Shown piece after piece: positions 1 to 5,565 of a stretch of 7,277 nucleotides of DNA. The stretch spans positions 1 to 7,277 of the forward strand of contig PKCW01000303.1 in the NCBI GenBank assembly GCA_002862965.1, in the 5' to 3' direction. A program made the translations under genes and the position numbers. The stretch is from Pseudomonadota bacterium (GTDB taxonomy: Bacteria > Pseudomonadota > Gammaproteobacteria > UBA5335). The notes beneath the pieces were generated by a model, which did not search any database, was not told where the DNA came from, and was given only the letters and a program-made list of their open reading frames with translations. The stretch's first letter is position 1. Each line of letters begins with the position of its first letter.

Positions 1-261
1 CGCCAGCCACAGCAGCAACAACCAGCCGCGCGCCGCGGTGACCTGATTGGCCAAGCCCCAGCGGTGGTGCGGGGCATGCTCGGGCAGGCGCCGCCAGATC
101 CAAAGCGCGGCCAGCGCCATGAGCAGCCCGAAGCGGCGGGCACCCGCGGCTGCATCGGCCCAGAATGTCGCGATGAGCAGGCCCAGCGCGAGCGCGCCTG
201 CGAGGCTCGCGAGCACCTCACGGCGCAGCGCGACCGGCACGGGTGGCGTCAATCCCGCCAT
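1..261 (-). CDS. CDP-alcohol phosphatidyltransferase-like membrane protein (N-terminal 87 codons, cut by window edge)
   Basis: An open frame starts at ATG 261 and runs off the left edge, giving 87 residues. It has a short basic N-terminus, a hydrophobic segment at about residues 16-35 (VLASLAGALALGLLIATFW), a second at about 44-57, and then ANQVTAARGWLLLLWLA at 71-87. That last stretch resembles the N-x-V-T-x-x-R entry into the first conserved helix of CDP-alcohol phosphatidyltransferases, inner-membrane enzymes that move a phosphatidyl or phospho-alcohol group from a CDP-alcohol to an acceptor. The diagnostic DGxxAR...GxxxD...D motif would lie beyond the edge, so the family call rests on one motif plus hydrophobicity. 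The start overlaps the end of the methyltransferase gene by 13 nt, pointing to translational coupling in the same operon. It could instead be an unrelated membrane protein. Confidence 0.6.
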   Translation of the reverse strand, partial: MAGLTPPVPVALRREVLASLAGALALGLLIATFWADAAAGARRFGLLMALAALWIWRRLPEHAPHHRWGLANQVTAARGWLLLLWLA

Positions 262-1127
262 GCCAGCAGATCCGCGTGGTTCACCGCGACGCGCAGCGTG
301 CCGCGGGCCAGTTGGGCGAGCCGCGCGCGCAGCCAGGGCCCGGCGGACGCGCGCAGGGGCGGCGCCTGTTCGCAGGCCGCCCGCACATAGCCTTCCAGCC
401 AGGCCGCCGTCAGCAGGGGATGGGCCGGGCCCAGCGCCCAGCGGCTGGACGCGCCGCGCACCCGATAACCCGCCCGGCTGAGCGCCAGCGACCAGCCCGG
501 CGCAGCGGCGCCACCGAGCGCCGGCCCGCAGCCTTTGTCGCGGCGCATGTGGGCGGCGAACGCCCGGTCGAGGACGCCATCGAGCGGGTCTGCGGGCGCA
601 AACGCCGCGCCGTCCACCAGGTTCAGCGCCAGATAGACCGAGCGCATGCCGCCCGCAGCCGCCTGCGCCGCGCAGCGCGCGGCCCAGCGCCACGACACCA
701 GATCCCCCCAGGCGCTGGCGGCGATGGCATCGGCGCCCTCGAGGTCCGGCACGCCCGCGGCCAGATCGGTGCAGCGCCAATCGAGCACGCAGCGACCCAC
801 CGGCCCGCGCAGCGTGGTGGAAACGCCATCTTCCACGGCCCAGCCGGGCTGTGTGCCGGCCCATGAGTGCAACCGTCCCTCGGCGCGCGCGATCAGGCCG
901 GCATCGGCCTCCAGCGCCTGCCAGTGCACCGCGCCACGCAGGTGGGGCAGGCAGGCGCGCAGCAGGGCGCCCGTCCCCGCGCCCAGTTCGACCACCCGGC
1001 CCCCGTCCGGCAGGCCGGCGAGCCAGTCGCGGAGCAGATCCGGATCACGCGCATCGGCATCGGCGGGTTCGCGCCAGCGCAGCCAGTCGGCATCGAAGCC
1101 GGCGCCCGCAGCCATGGCCTCAGCCAT
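249..1127 (-). CDS. Class I SAM-dependent methyltransferase
   Basis: This is a 292-residue soluble protein. Motif I of Rossmann-fold methyltransferases is clear (VVELGAGTGALLR, about residues 45-57), and the acidic residue that binds the SAM ribose is probably E73 in QALEAD at the end of strand 2. A motif IV-like stretch, ADAIAASAWGDLVS, follows at about 132-145. The C-terminal half (about 190-292) has no family signature I recognise and may carry acceptor specificity. The start at 1127 overlaps the glycosyltransferase stop by 8 nt and is preceded by a G-rich RBS-like stretch; ATG 1115 is an alternative. Family membership is secure but the substrate is not visible. By context it probably methylates the pathway product or its sugar, which is inference. 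Confidence 0.85.
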   Translation of the reverse strand: MAEAMAAGAGFDADWLRWREPADADARDPDLLRDWLAGLPDGGRVVELGAGTGALLRACLPHLRGAVHWQALEADAGLIARAEGRLHSWAGTQPGWAVEDGVSTTLRGPVGRCVLDWRCTDLAAGVPDLEGADAIAASAWGDLVSWRWAARCAAQAAAGGMRSVYLALNLVDGAAFAPADPLDGVLDRAFAAHMRRDKGCGPALGGAAAPGWSLALSRAGYRVRGASSRWALGPAHPLLTAAWLEGYVRAACEQAPPLRASAGPWLRARLAQLARGTLRVAVNHADLLAWRD

Positions 1128-2184
1128 GCGACACCCCCGCCGTCGTCATGCCCATCAGCCGGCGAAACACCGCCGTCGTCTCGTCCCATTGCGGCAGACG
1201 CCGCCGTTGCCGGCGCGCCTGCGCCGCCCAATGCCGGCGCCGGGCGGCATGGTGCGTCGCGTGCATGAGCGCCCGCCGCAGGCAAGGCGGATGGCCCGGC
1301 ACACGCAGCCCCGCCGTGGCGGGAACGGTACGGGCCATGGCGCCGCCGCGGGTCGTCACCACCGGCAGGCCGTGCGCCAGCGCCTCGGCCAAAGCCATGC
1401 CGTAGCCCTCGAGATGCGAGGCAAAGACGAACAGGTCCGCCTGCCGGTAGTGCCGGGACAGCGTCGCGGGCGCCACCTCGCCGGTCAAGCGCACCCGATC
1501 GCGCCAGCCGGTCCGGTCACGGCGCGCCTGGATGCGCCGCGCCGTTCGGTCGTCACGCGCCCCGCCCACGCAGGTGAGACGCCAAGCGGCTTGCCGCACG
1601 CCGCGCAGGGCCCGGAGCAGGCGCAGATGACCCTTGCGCGGCGTGAGCGTGGCGACGCACAAAAGATTCACCGGGCCGCGCCGGGGCGGCCGCGGCAGGT
1701 GCCTTGCCGGTCGCGCCGTGCCGGGACGGGCGACGTGGACCCGCGCCGGCGCCACGCCCCGTTCGAGCACGAGCGCGCGGGTCGCCGGGCTGGTCACCAC
1801 CACGGCGTCCACCCGTGCGAGCGCCGCGCGTTCGGCCACGTCCAGGCGCCGCGCCAGCGCCGATGCCAGACCCGTCTCCAGCGCCAGCGGATGATGCATC
1901 AGGGCGATGACCGGCCCGCGGGCGCCCTGGGCCGTGAGCAGGGGCGCAAACGCCGGCAGGGCCAGCCCGTCGATGATCAGGCCCTCGGCCGAGCCGGCGC
2001 TGCGGCGCCAGGCCCGCGCGGCGGCGGCCCGCCCCAGCGCATCGGGGTCCGGATGCCGCCCGGCCAGTGCGTGCACCGTGATCGACACGCCCAGCGCGCG
2101 CAGTCCGGCCACGATCTCGCGGTCGTAGCGATAGCCGCCGGTCGCCTGCTCCAGCGGTCCCGGCACGGCCCAGTGCCAGTTCAT
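1120..2184 (-). CDS. Glycosyltransferase, GT4 family (group 1, GT-B fold)
   Basis: This 354-residue protein looks like a retaining GT-B glycosyltransferase that would use a nucleotide sugar in the cytoplasm. A glycine-rich N-terminal loop (EQATGGYRYD, about 12-21) is typical of the acceptor domain. VATLTPRKGH at about 177-186 opens the C-terminal domain and provides the basic residues expected to bind the donor phosphate. The EX7E signature is present as E259-GYGMALA-E267, followed by GLPVVTTRGGA. The C-terminus (about 312-330) is very arginine-rich, which might suggest contact with an anionic membrane or substrate. The start ATG overlaps the stop of the pterin-synthase-like gene as ATGA (4 nt), fixing the start and implying coupling. 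The sugar and acceptor cannot be read from the sequence. Glycosylation of a pteridine-like compound or a lipid is suggested by context only. Confidence 0.9.
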   Translation of the reverse strand: MNWHWAVPGPLEQATGGYRYDREIVAGLRALGVSITVHALAGRHPDPDALGRAAAARAWRRSAGSAEGLIIDGLALPAFAPLLTAQGARGPVIALMHHPLALETGLASALARRLDVAERAALARVDAVVVTSPATRALVLERGVAPARVHVARPGTARPARHLPRPPRRGPVNLLCVATLTPRKGHLRLLRALRGVRQAAWRLTCVGGARDDRTARRIQARRDRTGWRDRVRLTGEVAPATLSRHYRQADLFVFASHLEGYGMALAEALAHGLPVVTTRGGAMARTVPATAGLRVPGHPPCLRRALMHATHHAARRRHWAAQARRQRRRLPQWDETTAVFRRLMGMTTAGVSHG

Positions 2185-2588
2185 GGCGCGCAGGGTCCCT
2201 CGAAGCTGGCCCAGGCCCGCGGATTTTCCCGCAGCACCACCCGCACCTGAACCACGCGCGCGGCCTCGTCCGCGCCCAGGGCGCCGGCGCGCAGCGCCGC
2301 GCAGACATCGGCATGGATCGCCGCCGCCAGCACCTCGGTGGTCGTGTTGCGCCCGGCAAAGCGCGGCAGTTCATCGAGATCGCGGTAGTCGAGCGGCGCC
2401 AGCACGTCGGCCAGCAGCGCCGCGACCTGCCCCATGTCGGCCACCACGCCGTCGGCATCGAGCCGATCGGCGAACAGCGTCAGTTCCACTTCGAACGTCG
2501 CGCCGTGCAGCCGCTGCGCCGGGCCGAAACGCGCGCCGTGCATGCGGTGGGCGATCATGAGGTGATTGGTCAGGGTCATGCCATACAT
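2181..2588 (-). CDS. 6-pyruvoyl-tetrahydropterin synthase / QueD-family protein with altered active site
   Basis: This 135-residue protein has the length and layout of the PTPS/QueD family, T-fold enzymes that act on dihydroneopterin triphosphate. Conserved landmarks are IAHR with zinc-ligand His14, LHG with His28, LDADGVVADMGQV (41-55, matching the family's D-x-x-G-x-V-x-D element), NTTTE (81-85) and the substrate-anchoring Glu121 in RENPRAW. Three key positions differ. The third zinc ligand of the usual HGH is Ala30 (LHGA), the catalytic Cys four residues before His28 is Ala24, and the usual Asp-His pair is Asp67-Tyr68. His17 is a possible substitute ligand. It is therefore unlikely to be a standard QueD or PTPS and probably does other pteridine or pyrimidine chemistry. 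ATG 2588 has a GGAG eight bases upstream; ATG 2579 is an alternative. It lies 46 nt after the dehydrogenase gene and is coupled to the glycosyltransferase gene. Confidence 0.85.
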   Translation of the reverse strand: MYGMTLTNHLMIAHRMHGARFGPAQRLHGATFEVELTLFADRLDADGVVADMGQVAALLADVLAPLDYRDLDELPRFAGRNTTTEVLAAAIHADVCAALRAGALGADEAARVVQVRVVLRENPRAWASFEGPCAP

Positions 2589-2634
2589 GGCGAGTGCTCC
2601 AACGCCGTCCGATGCGGCGCAGCGGTTTGAATTG

Positions 2635-3603
2635 TCAATCGTAGCGAAGCACCTGGCACAGCGCGCCGGGCTCGCCGCAGACCCGCGCCAAGGCCCGCGG
2701 CGCGTCGGCGAAGGGCCAATCGGATTCCAGCAGCTGATCCAGCACCGGATCGCGCAAGAGTTCCAGCGCCAGCGCCAGACGCCGGCCGGCGCTCCAGCGC
2801 GCGCGGCGGGAGGCGGCGACGTGCCCGACCTGGGAGGCCCGGATCGCGAGCCGCTGCGCGTGGAAGGCCTCGCCCAGAGGCAGCGTCACCGGCCGGTCGC
2901 CGTACCAGCTCAGCTCCACCACGCGCGCCTCGAAACCGGCGCAGGCCAGTGCGGCCACGAGCCCCTCCGGCGCGCCGCTGGCGTGGAAAACCACGTCCGC
3001 CTCGCGCGGCGGTTCGGCGTCCCCGCCGGCCCAGATCAGCCCCAGATGCCGCGCCAGCGCCGCACGCGCCGGGTTGGTGTCCACCAGACTCACGCGGGTA
3101 CCCGCGATGCGCGCGCAGAGGTAGGCCACCAGCAGGCCCACCACGCCGCCGCCCACCACCGTCACGCGATCGCCGACGCGCACGCCGCCGTCCCACAGCG
3201 CATTGACGGCGGTTTCCATGTTGGCGGCCAGCACCGCCCGGCGCGGCGGCAGATCGACGGGCAGCCAGTGCACCGCCTCGGGCGGCAGCCGGCACTCATC
3301 CTGATGCGGGTGCAGCGCGAACGCCCAGCGGCCCTGCTCCGGCCCGCTCGCCACCTGTCCCACCAGGCTGTAGCCATATTTGACCGGGCCGGGAAACGCG
3401 CCTTCCTGAAACGGACAGCGCATGCGCGCCCATTCGCCCGGCGGCACGCGGCCCTGGAATACCAGACTCTCCGTGCCGCGGCTGATGCCGCTGAAGCGGG
3501 CGCGCAACGCAACGGCCTCCGGCGCCTCGAGCAGCGTCGCCGGGCGCAACGCCGCCTGGCCCGGCGCCAGCACCCACAACGCGACCGGCGCACTCAGGGA
3601 CAT
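2635..3603 (-). CDS. MDR-superfamily (zinc-type alcohol dehydrogenase-like) oxidoreductase
   Basis: The protein has 322 residues when started at ATG 3603. That start overlaps the reductase stop by 10 nt; a longer in-frame start at 3678 would lie well inside the upstream gene and is rejected. The GroES-like N-terminal domain contains SGISRGTESLVF (38-49) and PVKYGYSLVGQV (73-84). The Rossmann domain has VVGGGVVG at about 149-156 and an acidic residue, Asp175 in LVDTNPAR, that favours NAD(H) over NADP(H). The usual MDR zinc residues are not seen: the Cys of GxCGTD is replaced within ISRGTE, and GHE is replaced by GYS. The family label 'zinc-binding' is thus probably only historical here, and hydride transfer may be metal-independent, as in other zinc-free MDRs. 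By context it would oxidise or reduce an intermediate of the same pathway as its neighbours. Confidence 0.85.
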   Translation of the reverse strand: MSLSAPVALWVLAPGQAALRPATLLEAPEAVALRARFSGISRGTESLVFQGRVPPGEWARMRCPFQEGAFPGPVKYGYSLVGQVASGPEQGRWAFALHPHQDECRLPPEAVHWLPVDLPPRRAVLAANMETAVNALWDGGVRVGDRVTVVGGGVVGLLVAYLCARIAGTRVSLVDTNPARAALARHLGLIWAGGDAEPPREADVVFHASGAPEGLVAALACAGFEARVVELSWYGDRPVTLPLGEAFHAQRLAIRASQVGHVAASRRARWSAGRRLALALELLRDPVLDQLLESDWPFADAPRALARVCGEPGALCQVLRYD

Positions 3604-4508
3604 GACACATCCAGTTCGAAGAGCACATCCGGGCCCTGCAGATAACGCCGCACCGGCAGCCGGCGGCGCCCTTCGCACAGCCCGCCGGCGAGGTCGATGC
3701 CCAGCCGGCCGGCGCCGAGCAGCACCGGCGCCACGGTGATCTGCAGCCGGTCGAGGCAGCCCTGCGCCAGAAAACGCGAGACCGTCACGCCGCCGCCCTC
3801 CACCAGCACGCGCGACCAGCCCCGCGCCGCCAGCGCGTCCAGCAGGTCGGCGAGATCCAGACCCTCCGGCCCGCGGCGGATCGCCAGTTGCAACACGTGC
3901 GCCGGCAGACTCGCATTGGGCGCGACATCACGGGCATGACAATAGACGACCGGCGCCACGCCGTCGTGCAACAGGCGAAAGTCGCCGCCGAGCCGCGCCT
4001 CGGTGTCGATCACCACCCGCGCGGGATGCTCGCCCGGCACCCGCCGCACGGTGAGGCGCGGATCATCGGCGCGCACCGTGCCCGCGCCCACGACGACGGC
4101 ATCGACCAGCGCGCGCAGCCGGTGCATGTGATCGTAGTTTTCTGGCCCCGTCAGCCCCGCCGAGCAGCCCGTCGCCGGCGCGATGCGGCCGTCGAGGCTC
4201 TGGCCGAGATGGGCCACGACATGGCGCCGGCCTGGCGGGCAAGAGGCCAGTGGCAGGTGCAGGTCGAAGATCTGCTTGACCGATTCGGGCAGGGCGGCGG
4301 CGCTGCGCCAGCGTCCATCGGGGAAAACACGCACCCGGCCCGGCAGCAACGACGCCGTGGCCGCGACGGGCAGCGCCGCGTCGAAGCAGAGGTCGAACGC
4401 CGTGGCTTGTCCTCGAGCCGTCGCCATGCGTGCCTTGAGAGCGCGGACGGCCGCCCAGGCGCGCTCGGGATTCCACACCATGATCGGGAAATGAGCCGGC
4501 AACGACAT
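3594..4508 (-). CDS. RibD C-terminal (DHFR-like) reductase-family protein with novel N-terminal extension
   Basis: This 304-residue protein carries a RibD_C / bacterial DHFR-like domain from about residue 95 to 300. Visible motifs are VVAHLGQSLDGRIA (97-110), VVVGAGTVRADDPRLTVR (138-155), VVIDTEARL (165-173) and LVEGGGVTVSRFL (235-247), which form the NADPH and substrate pocket of riboflavin-pathway reductases. Such enzymes reduce the ribosyl side chain of an aminopyrimidine phosphate to ribityl. The cytidine-deaminase-like N-terminal domain of bifunctional RibD, with its HAE and PCxxC zinc sites, is absent. In its place are about 90 residues I do not recognise, containing WNPERAWAAVRALKAR and later LPESVKQIFDLHLPL. 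It is the first gene of the block. ATG 4508 is chosen because GGAGGG lies six bases upstream. A pyrimidine or pterin substrate is likely, but true riboflavin synthesis is not implied. Confidence 0.88.
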   Translation of the reverse strand: MSLPAHFPIMVWNPERAWAAVRALKARMATARGQATAFDLCFDAALPVAATASLLPGRVRVFPDGRWRSAAALPESVKQIFDLHLPLASCPPGRRHVVAHLGQSLDGRIAPATGCSAGLTGPENYDHMHRLRALVDAVVVGAGTVRADDPRLTVRRVPGEHPARVVIDTEARLGGDFRLLHDGVAPVVYCHARDVAPNASLPAHVLQLAIRRGPEGLDLADLLDALAARGWSRVLVEGGGVTVSRFLAQGCLDRLQITVAPVLLGAGRLGIDLAGGLCEGRRRLPVRRYLQGPDVLFELDVSCP

Positions 4509-4520
4509 CTTCGACCCTCC
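4509..4520 (-). promoter_or_regulatory. Ribosome binding site for the RibD-like gene
   Basis: On the minus strand GGAGGG (4520-4515) lies six bases before ATG 4508. It is the strongest Shine-Dalgarno sequence in the window and decides the start over the ATG at 4522, which is in another frame. Confidence 0.75.
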
Positions 4521-4546
4521 ATGGCTGGATGATGCCCCGATTTCGG

Positions 4547-4575
4547 AAGTTGGCTGGCCGGCGGCGCGCTGTCAA
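4547..4575 (-). promoter_or_regulatory. Putative sigma70-type promoter of the six-gene block
   Basis: On the minus strand a perfect TTGACA (4575-4570) is followed by a 17-nt spacer and a weak -10, CAACTT (4552-4547). Transcription would start near 4540, about 32 nt before the first ATG. The -35 and spacing are ideal and the -10 is poor, so it may need an activator. The site lies between the operon and the transposase remnants starting near 4590, so the promoter appears to have survived the insertions. Confidence 0.5.
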
Positions 4576-4651
4576 GGGCGCTGCCTTAAGCCCCCTGATC
4601 GCGGACACCGGAGACGCCAAGCGTACTGGCATCTTTCCGCCCGGAGGTTCG

Positions 4652-5036
4652 GTGCAGAAGTCGGCGTTCTGCGAGGGACGCAGATCGTCACTCTCGATGA
4701 GGGACATGCCGGCCTGCCAATCAAGGATTTGCACCGTCAAGCCGGGATCAGCCCGCCACGGACTACCCGCGGAAGTCGAAGGGTGGCCGGGAGGCGTCGG
4801 ACCTCAGGCGGGCCCGGAATCTGGAAGCGGGAACCGGACCCAGGCGAATGTATGCCGAGTTGGCGTTGGACAATGCGGCGATGAAGGACTGAACGCAAAA
4901 AAGCGCCAGAGCCGGCGCAGGACAAGGCTCTTCACTTCCTGATGGAGGCCCCGGGCGCCGCGCCTGCGACTGGGTCGGGCCTGCCGCGCTCAGCCGCGCA
5001 GGTGCCGCCGCCGGATTGGACGGTGCGCGATGCCGG
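4652..5036 (+). pseudogene. IS3-family transposase remnant: OrfA plus start of OrfB (IS407/IS51-like), frameshifted
   Basis: Reading across frames reconstructs a degraded IS3-family OrfA. GTG 4652, with GGAGG at 4643-4647, begins QKSAFCE. After a frameshift come TQIVTLDE and GHAGLPIKDLHRQAGISP, then, after another shift, GGREASDLRR and YAELALDNAAMKD, ending at a TGA near 4890. An overlapping frame then reads KKAPEPAQDKALHFLMEA...GLPRSAA and PPPDWTVRDAGV, which is the usual N-terminus of the OrfB integrase, ending near 5036. The DDE catalytic core is absent. Several frameshifts and the missing core mean no active transposase can be made. The family call is from recognised sequence patterns, not a database search. 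The exact left end of the element is not defined; it may lie near 4590-4610. Confidence 0.8.
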
Positions 5037-5091
5037 CGTCGGCCTCACGCAGAAAACCAATGATTTGTTCTTCCGAAAAACGCTTCTTCAC
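5026..5091 (-). pseudogene. IS3-family OrfA N-terminal fragment, inverted
   Basis: On the minus strand GTG 5091 begins a 22-codon stretch containing KKRFSEEQIIGFLREADAG, which is a standard start of an IS3-family OrfA helix-turn-helix protein. After codon 22 (about 5026) similarity stops and the frame enters the antisense of the neighbouring OrfB remnant. The piece is in opposite orientation to all other transposase fragments here. It may be the missing N-terminus of the fragment at 5427-5522, displaced by a local inversion. Confidence 0.75.
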
Positions 5092-5132
5092 GTCCAATCT
5101 CCTGCGTCTGGGGGATTGGACTCCAAACCACA

Positions 5133-5188
5133 CCGCTACTCAAATGCGGGGGGACGTCGCAGCGACGTCCCCCCGCTTTCAGTAGCGG
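5133..5188. repeat. 56-nt near-perfect palindrome (15-bp perfect core)
   Basis: GCGGGGGGACGTCGC (5146-5160) is followed by one base and then its exact reverse complement (5162-5176). The symmetry extends outward through AAA/TTT to CCGCTACT (5133-5140) against AGTAGCGG (5181-5188), with one mismatch and one 1-nt indel. A third copy of the core arm, GCGGGGGGACGTCG, follows in direct orientation at 5185-5198. No clear T-run follows on either strand, so it is not a typical intrinsic terminator, though the hairpin could still block read-through. It lies exactly between divergent transposase fragments and is probably made of fused IS ends. Confidence 0.85.
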
Positions 5189-5193
5189 GGGGA

Positions 5194-5431
5194 CGTCGGC
5201 AACGTCGTTCGTTTTCCCCCGAGTTCAAAGTCCAGGCGGCCTGTCTGGTGCTCGACAAGGGCTATAGTCTTATCGAGGCCAGTCGGCCCGTTGGTGTCGC
5301 ACGAGTCCGTGCTGCGTCGCTGGGTTCAGCAGCTACAGCTTGAACGTCAGGGCATCACGCCGCAGAGCAAGGCCATGACCCCGGATCAGCAGCGTATTCA
5401 GGAGTTCGAGGCGGGCATTGATCGCCTCTGA
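5194..5431 (+). pseudogene. IS3-family OrfA remnant of a second element, frameshifted and truncated
   Basis: The plus strand encodes RRQRRSFSPEFK followed by QAACLVLDKGYSLIEASR, typical of a second IS3-family OrfA type. A net one-base frameshift near 5297-5303 moves it to a frame reading ESVLRRWVQQLQLERQG, ITPQSKAMTPDQQRIQEFEA and GIDRL, ending at TGA 5429-5431. The C-terminal leucine-zipper end and all of OrfB are missing. The remnant is distinct in sequence from the IS407-like pieces on either side and is not functional. Confidence 0.78.
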
Positions 5432-5522
5432 AGCGACCACTACAAAGTAGGGTGGCCGGGAGGCGCCGGACCTCGGGTGGGCGCCGGATCTGGAAGCGGA
5501 GGACGCCAAGCGGCCGCAGATG
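5427..5522 (+). pseudogene. IS3-family OrfA middle fragment (IS407/IS51-like)
   Basis: In frame from 5427 the plus strand reads SEATTTK-stop-GGREAPDL and DLEAEDAKRPQMR, corresponding to the middle and coiled-coil part of the same OrfA type as at 4652. The first 50 bases of the GGRE region (5450-5499) match 4781-4830 at 44 of 50 positions. There is an internal TAG at 5448-5450, and neither the N-terminus nor OrfB is attached. The fragment starts where the second element is truncated and ends shortly before the zapE stop at 5566. Confidence 0.7.
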
Positions 5523-5565
5523 CGTTTCCGGCAGAGTTCGAACGGCAATCCGGGCGGGGGGTGTG

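Noticed and set aside
646..2250. A 534-codon plus-strand open frame antisense to the methyltransferase and glycosyltransferase genes.
   Set aside because: Its translation is arginine/alanine/proline-rich without motifs, and it is the GC-driven shadow of two well-supported minus-strand genes.
2181..2588. Assigning queD (6-carboxytetrahydropterin synthase) to the PTPS-like gene.
   Set aside because: The catalytic Cys and His and one zinc ligand are absent, and no queC, queE or queF neighbour is seen.
2566..3645. A 359-codon plus-strand open frame opposite the MDR gene.
   Set aside because: It has no domain signal and is the reverse shadow of a gene with a clear Rossmann motif; long antisense frames are expected at this GC content.
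3594..4508. Calling the reductase ribD and placing the block in riboflavin synthesis.
   Set aside because: The deaminase domain is missing and no ribE, ribH or ribA is nearby within the window.
5146..5178. Rho-independent terminator.
   Set aside because: The hairpin is strong but no T-rich run follows on either strand, and no intact gene ends beside it.
5133..5198. CRISPR array, because of three copies of a GC-rich unit.
   Set aside because: The copies overlap or abut in mixed orientation with no regular spacers.
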